Part shown: piece after piece, positions 34,823 through 46,278 of the stretch | Layout: every line of letters starts with the position of its first letter | Numbering within the stretch: position 1 is the stretch's first letter | Assembly: GCA_025330725.1 (NCBI GenBank) | Contig: JAIWND010000004.1 | Span: forward strand, 1-64,000 | Reading direction: 5' to 3' | Length of the DNA: 64,000 bases | From: Chlamydoabsidia padenii | Taxonomy: Eukaryota; Mucoromycota; Mucoromycetes; Mucorales; Cunninghamellaceae | Translations under genes and position numbers: made by a program | The notes under the pieces: model-generated | What the model was told of the DNA's origin: nothing | The model's database searches: none | Seen by the model: the letters and a program-made list of their open reading frames with translations, nothing else

Positions 34823-35005
34823 CACCGAAAAAGACAACTGGAGCTGTCAGGGTCCTCCATGCTAAAAAAAGAATAGCTTATTTCTCGCAAAAGGGCCAGG
34901 GCACTGACCACGCGAGCCCCCCTTTCCTATTACATATAAAAGGGAAGCAATACATGTTTTCTCTTTTACTAATCATCTTTTTTTCTTCTTCCATTATTGA
35001 TCATC

Positions 35006-35969
35006 ATGCATTTCTTCCTTCAATCAATCATCATGATGATGGTCATGATTTGTACCACTGGTTTGGTGCAGTCTGCTCCCATTAAAATTAGAGGAAATCA
35101 TGTACTTTCAGGCATCACGTAAGTATGAAAGATATCATTAAAACAAAAAATGACTAATCAGCTCATTTACAATAATCAATAGGTATACCGCTAAACATCC
35201 AGATGGCTCATGTCATAATGCTGATCAGGTATTGCAGTACGTGACTAGATTCAAAAAGCATGGTATCATGAATATCCGCACCTATTCTCAAGAATGTAAT
35301 CAGCTCCCAAACATCATTCATGCCATTACCTCGGTGGACCCTTCCATGTCAGTGACAGCTGCAGTCTGGTTAGATGGTACGGCTGGCGACGATGAAGAAA
35401 TCAGTACCTTACTTGAAACTTTAAAGACCGTCGGTGGAGAAAAAGTCCGACAGGTGGTGAAAAACATCATGGTTGGCAACGAGGTGATTTATTCAGGTAC
35501 ATTATCAAGCTCCGCTCTGGTCAAGAGAATCCAACAAGTGAAAAAAGCTACTTCTTCTTATGGTGTCCCGGTAGGCACTGTTGACACTCCCACTACTTTT
35601 CCCAGCAATGTGATTGATGCAAGTGACGAGATTGGTGTGAATATCCATCCTTATTTTGGTGGTGTGGCTATATCTCAGGCTGGTGCCAACCTGATGACAC
35701 AGTACAAGGCATTTGTGAATAACAAGAGCCAAGGAAAATCAGTGTTTGTCAGCGAAACTGGCTGGCCATCCGCAGGCAACAAGATTGGTGCATCCGTACC
35801 GAGTGTGGCCAATCTTCAGAGCTATGTAAATCAAATGCGTCAGATGAGCATTCCCTACTTTTACTTTGAGGCACAGGATGCTAACTGGAAAGGTGCGGGC
35901 AAAGATGGGGTCGAGACTCATTGGGGGTTGTACGACGATAGCGGGATTTCAAAAATTGCCTCTTTTTGA
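35006..35969 (+). CDS. Secreted glycoside hydrolase family 17 glucanase-like protein
   Basis: Two exons, 35006-35118 and 35183-35969; 299 residues. The N-terminus is a signal peptide (MHFFLQSIIMMMVMICTTG, cleavage near LVQS-A). The GH17 barrel shows both catalytic glutamates: the acid/base in IMVGNEVIYSG and the nucleophile in VFVSETGWPSAG. NIRTYSQEC and WGLYDDSG are further family text. Relatives such as yeast Scw4 and Bgl2 cut or transfer beta-1,3-glucan in the cell wall. Mucoralean walls hold little beta-1,3-glucan, so the true substrate is open. No GPI signal or Ser/Thr-rich tail, so it is probably soluble in the wall or medium. A longer upstream frame overlapping this start was rejected because only this ATG gives a signal peptide in the spliced frame. 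Confidence 0.9.
35942..35953 (+). promoter_or_regulatory. CGGGATTTCAAA element inside the GH17 3' coding end
   Basis: Exact copy within the last codons (SGISKIASF) of GH17 and about 320 bases upstream of the next gene on the same strand. It may serve that gene. Confidence 0.35.
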
Positions 35970-36263
35970 TAAATCAATAAAACAAAGTTGTACCCGATTC
36001 TTCTTTACTGCAAACCTTAATATGTCTGTCTTGTCCTTTACCTATGCATTGCTACTTGGCAGGTAATCTATTTACTCTTTTAAGCAAATAGTTATATAGT
36101 GTAACCTGAGGTCTAAATATATAAGATTTTTTTCTCCACATGAAAAACTTTTACACTTTTTCCCCCCATCTCTCTCTTCTTTTTTTTTTTCTGCCCTCAT
36201 CCTCTCTCCCTCATTCAATTTTCCTACATTCCTTTACTTCTTTCTCTTCACTACCATAAACTG

Positions 36264-36764
36264 ATGTCAGCCAAGTTCGTCTCTTTATTTATTGCTCTAA
36301 GCTGCATAATGCTTATATTTTCAAATCCCGCCCAAGCACAGGTTGGCCCACAAATCATCAGCCCAGTCAACAACGCTACAGTGAACCCAGGGGATAAATT
36401 AACCATCAAATTTGCTTATCAAAACATGGGAACAGGAACATGTTCTGTGAATATATCTTTATGGGAAGATCCAAGTGCCACTGTGAAAATTCAAGATGTG
36501 GTGACTAATTACAACCTATCCCCTGGAAACTCTAGTGGGGCTCATGTCGATTTTACCATGAACGGCACTTATGATTGGTATGTTCCTCATGGTATGAACT
36601 TTTCTTTTTATTTGATGGTTACTGAAACCACCAAAACCGAACTCGGCCAATTTGATTTGAAATCCTTCCCCATCATGCTTCATCCTTCGGCCTCTTGGGT
36701 TGTTCTTCCTAATTTGATTTTTGCTCTCACATTGGTGATTGGTCTTGTTGCATTCCAAATCTAA
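36264..36764 (+). CDS. Small secreted, possibly GPI-anchored surface protein
   Basis: Single exon, 166 residues. There is a signal peptide (SLFIALSCIMLIFS, cleavage likely after AQA) and a hydrophobic C-terminus (LIFALTLVIGLVAFQI) preceded by a small-residue site, as in GPI-anchor signals; a single-pass anchor is the alternative. The mature part begins QVGPQIISPVNNATVNPGD and looks beta-rich, like an Ig/fibronectin-type surface domain, with several N-glycosylation sequons (NAT, NIS, NSS, NGT, NFS). Not assigned to a named family. It follows the GH17 gene on the same strand, so both products go to the cell surface. A CGGGATTTGAAA copy (reverse) lies inside the signal-peptide codons at 36319-36330. 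Confidence 0.72.
   Translation: MSAKFVSLFIALSCIMLIFSNPAQAQVGPQIISPVNNATVNPGDKLTIKFAYQNMGTGTCSVNISLWEDPSATVKIQDVVTNYNLSPGNSSGAHVDFTMNGTYDWYVPHGMNFSFYLMVTETTKTELGQFDLKSFPIMLHPSASWVVLPNLIFALTLVIGLVAFQI
36319..36330 (-). promoter_or_regulatory. CGGGATTTGAAA copy within a signal-peptide coding region
   Basis: Reverse-oriented exact copy (TTTTCAAATCCCGCC) coding for FSNPA. Its position inside an exon may be an intragenic site, or may mean the word is favoured for another reason. Confidence 0.3.
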
Positions 36765-36904
36765 TTATTTTATCATAATGCTTTACAATTGTTATATATG
36801 TATCTACATCTTATCCATATCCTATTAATAAAGTATCCACACACATCTACATAAGAAAGGGGGGCAGGTAAAAGGAATTGTCCAATTAAATCCCTCCGAA
36901 TAAG

Positions 36905-36917
36905 CGGGATTTTAAAA
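36905..36917 (+). promoter_or_regulatory. CGGGATTTTAAAA element upstream of the tubby-like gene
   Basis: Copy with T at the variable position, 134 bases before the ATG and in the same orientation. Confidence 0.5.
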
Positions 36918-37038
36918 CAGTGCATTCTTGCAAGTTCCCGATTTTTTTTTTTCCATTTTTTTCTTTTTCTTCTTCACTTCTCTCTTTTTATTATTCACCC
37001 TTTTGATTGAACAACGTCCTCAGTTTTATAATCACCTA

Positions 37039-38043
37039 ATGACTACAGCAAACTCACACAGCTACCCACAATTAACATCTACAACCTTCACTTCACGAAC
37101 AAATGAAGCCGATTCAGATGATGAAGATCAAGCTGACGCAACAATTGCACCACAAACAACAACTATTCGGGTGACTCGACCTGTAGATCCTATCGACTTT
37201 GTCCTTCCACGACCTATATTGTCACAAAAAGAACTACATGATCTTGCTTTTAGGTACGTAAGAAAAAACAAAAAGTAAAACAAAGCACTACTGGATTTAC
37301 CAAGTTGGTTGACTAACTCTTCCTTCCTTCTTAACAATGCAGACCAGCCGCTTTAAATACAAGGGTGACTTGTCGTATCTGTAGATTCCGCGATGGTTTT
37401 GACAAGTTATATCCACAATACAAGCTCTATATTGAACACCTGGCCACGGGGGAAATCCACCATGTCCTGACAGCAAAAAAGCAACGCAAAAGTCAAACCA
37501 GCTATTATACCATCACTGGCACAGTTCACCTTGTCAATTCGAATCAACCTGGCGCCTATTTGACCGAAGAAATTGTGTTGGGAAAAGTACGGTCTAATTT
37601 TTTGGGCACCTCCTTTTGTATCTACTCTCACGGAACGCACCCTGACAAGAAGAAGGAACAAGGCAGTAACAGTAACAAGGAATTACCTATTCGGGAAGAA
37701 CTGGGCGCTGTTTTATATGTGAGTAAATCGTATACAAAAAGATAGGTACTAATAATTGTTGTTGTTTTTTTTTATTACAGGATCCCAATATTTTAGGATT
37801 CAAGGGACCTCGTAAAATGACTATACTGATGCATACTTTGACAAGAGATGGAAAACGACCAGAATTCAGACCAGAATCTGTAAGTATTGAAAAAAGAAAA
37901 GAAAAGAAAGGAGTGAAAGGGATGCGCATACTAACCGATGATGATTTTAGGAATCCGAGACACTATTGGCAAAATATCGGGATGGTCATGCAAAAGATCT
38001 TTTGGTTTTGCATAACAAAAGTCCCCAATGGAACGAAGGTAAG

Positions 38044-38088
<45 letters not shown>

Positions 38089-38470
38089 TAAAAGACTCGT
38101 GTATATCTAATGCCATGCATCCCTTGCTTTTTGTTATATTATCAATCTATGATTGCTATAGAAACTCAATCCTTTGTCTTGAATTTTAGTGGAAGGGTGA
38201 CTCAGGCATCAGTCAAGAACTTCCAGGTGGTCCACGATAATGATTGTAAGTGATTAAAACAAAAAAGTGATCATAAAAAGAAAGAATGTACTCACTAACT
38301 TTTTATTGTTGTTGTTGCTGTTGTTGTTGTTTATAGTGGATTATATAGTCATGCAGTTTGGTCGGGTTGAACGGGATTACTTCACTCTGGATTACAAGTA
38401 CCCTATTTGTCTTTTACAAGCATTTGCCATCGCCCTTACCTCTTTTGATGCAAAATTGGCTTGTGAATAG
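37039..38470 (+). CDS. Tubby-like (TULP) protein
   Basis: Six exons: 37039-37253, 37343-37718, 37781-37879, 37951-38038, 38162-38245, 38337-38470; 331 residues. After a 75-residue acidic, Ser/Thr-rich lead comes a complete tubby barrel. It starts [20 protein letters not shown] and includes [13 protein letters not shown], the core GFKGPRKMT with the basic residues that bind phosphoinositides, and both family signatures, [15 protein letters not shown] and [15 protein letters not shown] at the very end. Tubby proteins link membrane PI(4,5)P2 to transport or signalling. No F-box precedes the domain, unlike plant TULPs. An in-frame upstream ATG (36928) would add a poly-Phe stretch encoded by the T-rich leader and was rejected. 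The fourth intron holds an A tract of about 45 bases. Confidence 0.93.
38042..38088 (+). repeat. A tract of about 45 bases in a tubby-gene intron
   Basis: Near-uninterrupted A run directly after the donor GTAAG. Such tracts recur throughout the window in introns (also about 10808-10844, 12430-12465, 48549-48575, 55997-56024). Length is probably variable and may be misread in assemblies. Confidence 0.85.
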
Positions 38471-40372
38471 TCGAACGTAGTATAGCCGGATCCGGATCTT
38501 GGGGTAACTGGTGCTTTTATTTACTTTTATCTCTTATTCTCTTTATCCCCCTTATTATTTACATTCAACAATAAAGATCATTTTATACTATTACATGTGT
38601 CCTTGTGTGTGTTCGAAATAGGAGAACTGAGGGAATACATAATAGGTTTACTGCATTTGTATGTATGTCCTCGTAATCTAAAAGGGTGTAGGTTGGGATT
38701 GGGTCTGGGCTTCATACATATGCTATGATATAATACAATACGTTTTTTTATATAGTGATTTAGGGAGATCATGTAGATCTAGCATATAGTACATGATGCA
38801 TGCCTTTTGCCATGCCGATGTTGACGTGTCATAGTCATGATCGGCACCAACGGAAATAGTCAGGTGGCTCCTTCTTTGTCTAGATACATAGTTGATATGT
38901 ATTCTACATTTTATCATACTATACACAGCCGGAGTCTTAACCATTTATGCCATATTCGTTTATGAAAAATGGACATCATCATGTAACCACTTGCTTCATT
39001 CCTCGTGGTATATTTTATGCAAAGAAAAAAGACATCCAAAAAAGGAAGTTCAAATTAGGGTTCATGGCACCTGTCAAAAACACTTTGGGGAGCGATCATA
39101 TTACCATTGTATAACTGCTGTGGCACTAAAGTATATTACTCCACAAGATGATAAAGGAGACATGGACGAATTAAAGAAACTGTATCCAATAAAAAGGAAC
39201 AAGAAACCTTAAGCATTACATTGACATGAATCAACAGCCACCATCGTGACTATTAGGAGGAGAGTTTAGTATGCCGTATGATTCAAAACAAAAGCATATA
39301 ATATGCATGAAGATCTTTTTTTCTTTCCTGTTGTTGTCATTGCTTTTACCATTGGTTGGGGAAAAGAAGACTTTGGGCCCGGGACAAAAAAATCATGCGG
39401 CTGGATTTGAATATCGAAAATTTAGTTGAAATGTCATATGATGCTTCAAGAAAAAGAAACGTTGTACAAAGTTCATTAAGCAAACAACCCAGCATCAGAA
39501 AAGGCAATCGTGGATATAATTTGGTGGTACTGAATAAACGAACAATGGGCTTGATCTTCGTTTTCGAGGGATAGAAAGATCCAATTTTAATCGCCGACTC
39601 AAATTACACGTACTTGAACTACCACCACCCACATATACTCCCGATTGTCAGCATCACTTGATCATCATTGGAGTAATTCTAACAATAATCATATTGTTTT
39701 CATAACTGTCATTAATCAATCGAAGAGCAAGCAAGCCAAAATGGTGAGAGAAGGCAAAGACTGAGCTGTGTACGATAGTTGTACTCCGAGGATTAAGTTA
39801 TTCCATTAGAGCGATATGATTGGTTGATTGTTAATAGGTTATTTGCCTTTGTGTCATAGCGTTTTTTCATCAATATATCACCTTCAAGGGATAAATAGTA
39901 GCATGATAATGAAGTTTTTTTTTTTTTTTTTTTTTTTTTTTGATTTTCACTTTTACATACTCTAACCAATTTCCATAGCTTTTAGTTTAATCAATGTAAG
40001 TGAATGCAGTACCTTTATGCAGAAAGTAGAAACTTGACTAATCAACTGAAGGGAAAAAAATCAAAAGTAAGCCTTGGCTTCTTTCTCTTCCTTTTCCACT
40101 CTCCCCACCCCCTTCCTTCCCTCACGATTTACTTATATACAATCTGTTTATTCTCTATCTCTTAATAGTTCAACCTCCTTGATTTTCCCTTACAAGCTTG
40201 CTTTTTTTCTCCCCCTCCCCCCTGGATTTCTTTTCTAGTTAATTTAAATCCCGATCACCACCAGTTAAATTCGACTTCTTTTTTTTTTTGACCCACGCGC
40301 ATCTTTCTTTCTTTTTTTTTTTTTTTCTTTTCTTTCCCTTTTTTCTTCATTCTTTGAATCTTCTCCACATTG
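38471..40372. other. Spacer before the kinesin gene
   Basis: About 1.9 kb. Open frames at 38892-39212 (106 codons) and 39356-39574 (72 codons) have no recognisable domain, promoter element or splice context and are not called. A T tract lies near 39918-39941. The kinesin promoter, with a reverse CGGGATTTAAA element at 40243, fills the right end. Confidence 0.4.
40243..40253 (-). promoter_or_regulatory. CGGGATTTAAA element upstream of the kinesin gene
   Basis: Reverse-oriented copy (TTTAAATCCCG), 140 bases before the kinesin ATG. Confidence 0.5.
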
Positions 40373-40390
40373 ATGACTCTTCTTTTATAA
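40373..40390 (+). promoter_or_regulatory. Minimal upstream ORF of the kinesin gene
   Basis: ATG ACT CTT CTT TTA TAA, five codons and a stop, ending two bases before the kinesin start ATG at 40393. If the leader includes it, ribosomes would finish it almost on top of the main start, a layout that can reduce or condition translation. It matters only if transcription starts upstream of 40373. Confidence 0.45.
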
Positions 40391-40392
40391 AT

Positions 40393-43300
40393 ATGACCAA
40401 TATTACCAATCTACCATCACCAACCATATCCAGTAAAGATTCACCAACAACAGCAGTACAAGTCGGTAATGAAACACCCCTTTCCCCCCCAAAAAAAAAA
40501 CTCATCAGGCAACTCACACACAAAGTTATTATTTCTAACGATCTGCTTGACCTTTTTTTTTTGTTTTAGCAATACGGGTGCGACCATTGACACAACAAGA
40601 TCGATTCCAACCTCGATTCTCACATTCATCCAACTCTGATGTTATCAAAACGCATGGCAATACACTCACAATAGTCCCACACCAAAAATCCTTCAGCTTT
40701 GACTATGTCTTTGATACTGAAAGCACTCAAGAACAATTATTCTCTAGTGTAGCCTCCAATCTTGTTGATCGATTTCTGGATGGTAAGGACAAAAACCTGG
40801 GGGGTATATTGTAGTCGTTAATAATTCTATTTATCATGTTGTTTATTAGGTTACAACGCAACAATCCTTGCATATGTAAGTAAAAAAAAAAAAAAAGAAA
40901 GATCATAAGCTAATATGGTTACAAACATGTTTGACATGAGGAAACTCACGGATGATACATTACTATTGTTACACAGGGCCAAACTTCTTCTGGGAAGACT
41001 CACACAATCATGGGCACTGCTGATCCTGATCAAGAAGGTAACAACATGTTTTCTATTTTTACGTATCTCCAGGTATAATATACATACCCTACCCTCTCTT
41101 TGACAGAAAAAACAAAAACAAAAAGTGACTAATCAATGTGAATTCTTATCTTTGTAAATAGGCATCATTCCTCGAGCCATGTCTGCCTTCTTTGAGCGAC
41201 TGAATACGACAACTTCATCATCATCCATCAAACGACCTACATCAATTGCATTATCTACCAACTTGAACTCGACAAGTCTTCCAGCATCCTCTGGTCTCAG
41301 AATTCCTCGTCGATCGGTTTCTTCCGCCAAACTACGACCTCTCTCAACAATTAACAATAGTAATAACGCAAGTCCATTACGTCGGGACTCTGCATCTTCA
41401 ATACACGACGATTTATCTAACGAAAGAACGGCACGACATACTGTGCATGTTTCCTTTGTTGAAATCTATAATGAAGAATTAATCGATCTCCTGAATCCTG
41501 CTCCACCAAATGAACGACCAGTTGCCACTATTAGGGAAGACACGAAAGGACAAATCCATTGGACTGGCGTAAAGGAAGTTGTTGTCAACAATACCGAAGA
41601 TGTACTAAGGTAAAACCAGGAAAAAAAAAAAAGTAGAGAAGTATTTGCTCACAGATTTTCTTTTAAATGTCTACTCTTTAGGTATCTACAAATTGGAACT
41701 GACAATCGCGCCACTGGATCCACTGACATGAACGCCAAATCATCACGGTCTCATGCTATATTTACGGTCACTCTCAAGCAAGAAAAATGGGTTGCCTCAA
41801 AATCATCACCAACCAAATCAAACAGTAGCTCGGTGCGGAATCGAGAAACTGCTCCATCACCTGTTGGTTCAAGATCCTCTGTGGTCGGAATGAACCGACG
41901 TGCTAGCAGTCTTAATGTTAAGGCAATGGTGGGTCAAATGGAACAACGACAAGCAACGTCTGAAGATGGTGAAGATGGTGAATGGATGATAATGCACTCA
42001 AAATTCCACTTTGTCGATTTGGCTGGATCTGAACGATTGAAGCGAACTGCTGCGGAAGGTGACAGACGAAAAGAAGGTATCAACATCAATGCTGGACTTT
42101 TGGCGCTGGGGAATGTTATCTCTGCTTTGGCATCTGATCCTCACAACATTAACGGTAGCAAAAAAGCGGCTCATATACCGTATCGTGACTCTAAACTTAC
42201 TCGATTGCTCCAAGACTCTTTGGGTGGAAATGCAACGACTTTGATGATTGCTTGTATCAGCTCCTCTGAACTCAACCTGACGGAAACGGTCAACACTATC
42301 AAGTATGCTCATCGTGCACGAAATATCAAGAACAAGGTGGAGCGCAATGAAGCCGAAGACTGGATGACAAACGACAACCCGGACTTTTTACGATCTCTTA
42401 TCACCAAGCTAAAATCTGACATTCGAACCATGAGATCACTATCTTCTCAAAGTGGATCAGTAATCTCTCTCTGTGGAAACAGCAAAAGCAACGGCAGCAA
42501 CAGAAGAGGCAGCTCAATTACTTCACCGACAACATCACACTCTTCCTCCTCAGAAGACGACCAGCCTTTGCCACCCAGTCCTTCACCATCAGTCATCCTC
42601 AATAATGCTCCGTCTGATTTGGTGGACTTTGATCATGACCAGCTTTTGATTGTTTCGGATCTTCGTCGACAGATCGAGGAACTCCACAACGAACTGACAG
42701 TAACTCGGGAACGGAATCAATGGGTGGAATCGCAGCTTGGTGAAAAGGAACAACGAAGGCAATCACAGCGGCAGTCTCTTGCAGCAATCTCTTTGGATAA
42801 TATCAATGGTAACAGCACAAATGGTCAGCGTCAACAACATATCGACAGCAGGGTATCACATGGCTCACACGACTCTGCTTTGGGTAGTCTTGATCTACAG
42901 CATTCGGTGGATCCCGTCATTGAAGAATACGAAAATTCGATCTCTAGCTTGGGGTCACAATTGGCTGTGGCACGTGCAGCGATGACTCATTCGGATCAAG
43001 CGATGGCTCAACAAGAAACCAAGATGATGGAATTTCAAACCCTGCGTGATCAAGAACACAAAGAATTGGCAGCTTTACACGATGCTCTTCTCAAGGCTCA
43101 GGAACAAGCACTCTCCTCCAAGAACTACATTGAAGAATTGGAAACCAAATTGGCACAATCAAACTTGGACAAATATAACTCAACCTCATCAGAAACGGTC
43201 GACGGTCAAGTGGGTGATACTAGCTCGGCAACTTCCAATACCAGCAGTGACAGCGATGCAAATGCTACCAATATACCTTCTGTGTCTTTTTCTCCTTTGG

Positions 43301-46278
43301 CAAACGAACTACAACAACAGCTCGAAAAAAAGGAAGCATATGTGGCAACATTGGAGAGTCGATTGGCGGAAATGGATGCATTACACACTACATTGGCTAA
43401 CCTCCGTGAGGAACATTCACATACCATTGTCACTCTTGAACAACAACTGGCTGATATGAAGGAAAATCACACCCGGGTGCAAAACGACTTGCAAGCTGAA
43501 TGCGACCAAGCCAAAATAACCATCACGGAGCTCACATCACAAATGGGTAATGAAAAGATCGGCCACCAAGATGCTTTAAACAAATATGCCGAGATACAGC
43601 AACTAGTCCTAGATCAAGAACGGGGCACACAAATTACATTACGACAACGTCTGGCGGAAATGGAGCAACTTAAACTCGACATCAATGCGCTTCAACTAGT
43701 GGAAACCAAGCAAGAACAAATCATCGGTCTGTTTGAACAAAAGCTTGAAGACATGGAACAACTTATTGGGCAGCTACATCAACAGTTGGACGTTAAGGAT
43801 GCTCACCTCAAGCAATTGGAACAAGATAACCAACAAAAAACACAATGGGTCCAAGCTGTCAAGAAGGATTTACAGGCGGTGCTTCGTGATATGGCTACTC
43901 TTGGGATGGAGCGCAAGAACCTGGATCTGATTGTGGCATGGATGGATAAATCATTACAGCGTCAAGACGATCGAACTATGGTCTCCTTGGTGTCTCTTGG
44001 TGAATTACAGCAACTACACAAGTTACGGGATGCGGACTATAAAGCAAAACTTCAGATGGTGGAAAATCTGGAGGCTCGGGTGCTCGAACTATCAACATCT
44101 GTCGAACAAGGGGATGCATCAACACACCAACTGACACTCGAACTTACGGATGCCAAGGCCGCACTTGCCGATGAACAACAAAGACAACAAGAAAAAGACA
44201 ATTCTATGAATGCTGACATTGATGCTCAGCGGTTGGCAGCGTTAGAAGGCCGTATTGTTGAATTGGACCAAGCAATCGACCAAGCAAAAAAGGACCGAAC
44301 CGATCTGAATCATGCATTGGCATCGAAGCAAAGTGAACTCGAATTGGCCCAACTCACTATCGAAAAGCAAACCATCAAAATAACTCACATTGAACAACAG
44401 CTCAAGGAAGCCATGTCGTCGATGGAGAAGGAACGTGAACTTATGGCTGCGAACGATACTACAGGCATGCTGGCGGAATTGGAAGACAAGCTACAAGTAC
44501 TTCAACGTGCCCGTCAACTGGATCAAGACGAATATGATGAACGATTCGACCGGGCTATTGATGATTTGGAAAAAAGTAAATTAGCCTACAAGGACCAATC
44601 ACTTGTGGTAACCTCTTTGGAACAATCGTTAAAAGTCATGCAAAAGCGGTTGGATGAAGCAATGGCAAATCAACATCAGCACTCTGACTCAACAATCAAT
44701 CACAACAACCATTGGTCAAAATACGAAGAAGGGGATGTGGAAGAAGAGGCTATTTTGTCTTCGTCGCCACCATTGTCAACATCAACATCTTCATCATTAC
44801 TATCCAAAAACATTCAACAAGGCCAGCAACAGCAAAAGCAGACTTACGATGTGGCAACTCTACTACGACAACTCACCGAACAAGAAGCACTATTGCATGA
44901 AAAAGACCAAGCCTTGATGAAATTACAACAACGGGTATCATCACTACCATCTAGAACATTATCGCCTCTACCATCCACCACACCATCTAGATCAACCAGC
45001 ATCAACGCTTTGGCATCAGCAGATCGAGAGGAACAGGAAAAACGTATTGCTCAATTAAATCAAGATGACATCAAAAGTGCAGCAACACCAGAAGAAATGT
45101 TAGCACAGCTTCAGCAATTCGCCAACGATAAAACACTATTGATGATGCAGGTCGACGATTTGGAAACTCAACTTACAAGACAACGGGCTCAATTCAATAT
45201 AGAAACCAAACACCTAGAATCGGAGTTGATGAAACTCGGTGCGGCCAACGATCGGATGGAAAAGGAAATGGAGCAACTTGTATCTCGACATGTCTTACCA
45301 CCACCTATATCAGCATCAAGATCATCTGGTCCAGTTTTTGCCAGTGGCAACTCCAATACCAACAATGTTACCTCTCCTCCTCAAACACCACGGGTTTTAT
45401 CACCTCCACCACATGGTGCCAAGCTTCATCGGGATCTCTCAGCGAACAGTCTCGCCAAATTGCAAAATGCCAGCTCGTACCGTGCACTCTCAGCAATGGA
45501 TTATCATCACCCGTCATTTTTGTATCAAGACGAATTCGGCACAGCAGGAACACAACAACAACGGCCAGCTAGTCATACGATACGATCACCAGTGGACCGA
45601 CCTGGCTCAGTATCATCTACCACATCATCCTTTATTGCCAGACCAACAAGTATTCCACCACCTTCGGCACCACCTTCCAATCCATTACCTCCGATTCCCA
45701 CAACACCTTTACCAGCTATTCCAACACAACAACCTTCACTGACCACATCATCCTCAACGTCATCGATCGCCATCACTTCACCTAATCCACTCAACATTCT
45801 TCAACGCACCAACTCTACACAAACCAACAACAGTTTGATCAGCGACATGAGTCCACCCAACAGCCAACAATCAACACAGACCACGGCCGAACAATACGAC
45901 AAGATGCTCCGATCACTACAACGTAAAGCTCAAATCGCCGAATCTGACGTCCGTGCTCACCAAGATGTCATCAGCAAACTGGAACACCAACTGTCAAGAT
46001 CAGAAACCTCAGTCCGGGATGTCAAGAAACAATTAGAGGTGCTCAACAAGGAAAAGCTTGCCTACAGTATGGAAATCAAGAATCTTCGGTCTCAAGTCAC
46101 CCAGATCATGACTCAGCAAAAGTCCTCAGGGGAAGAGGCAGGTGAACGGCGCAAACAATTAGAACATTCTTTGGAACAAGAACGACGACTCAAGGAAAAG
46201 GCGGAAAAGGCTAGACTAATTTTGGAAAACAGAATGGAAGAACTGATGACAAAAAAGAACAAGTTTATGTGCTTCTAA
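40393..46278 (+). CDS. Kinesin-4/KIF21-like motor protein
   Basis: Six exons: 40393-40465, 40570-40782, 40850-40875, 40977-41037, 41162-41609, 41682-46278; 1805 residues. The N-terminal motor begins [11 protein letters not shown]. Its P-loop is GQTSSGKTH at residues 105-113, switch [12 protein letters not shown] near 291, switch II VDLAGSE near 385, and the motor ends [16 protein letters not shown] near 485. [22 protein letters not shown] and [17 protein letters not shown] match kinesin-4 (KIF4/KIF21). The motor carries two long low-complexity insertions, one after [10 protein letters not shown] and one after [10 protein letters not shown]. About 850 residues of coiled coil follow, then a Ser/Pro-rich segment (about 1470-1660) and a final coil ending KNKFMCF. 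Kinesin-4 motors walk on and pause microtubule growth; cargo is unknown. A tiny upstream ORF precedes the start. Confidence 0.92.

Larger units (their letters stand above)
32975..35005. other. Two-kilobase spacer without a recognisable gene
   Basis: The longest gene-free stretch between genes after 38471-40372. Open frames of 60-95 codons here show no domain, codon bias or splice support. Two copies of the recurrent element lie in it: CGGGATTTAAAA at 33985 and its reverse complement at 34811. The first is about 1 kb from any start codon I recognise, so an unseen gene or non-coding transcript is possible near it. Confidence 0.4.

Noticed and set aside
34711..35085. 124-codon plus-strand frame overlapping the GH17 start
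   Set aside because: It ends in a different frame from the GH17 protein and has no domain. The GH17 signal peptide starts at 35006 in another frame and splices correctly.
38892..39212. 106-codon plus-strand frame in the spacer before the kinesin gene
   Set aside because: Composition is random-looking and there is no domain, promoter element or polyadenylation context. The 72-codon frame at 39356-39574 was rejected likewise.
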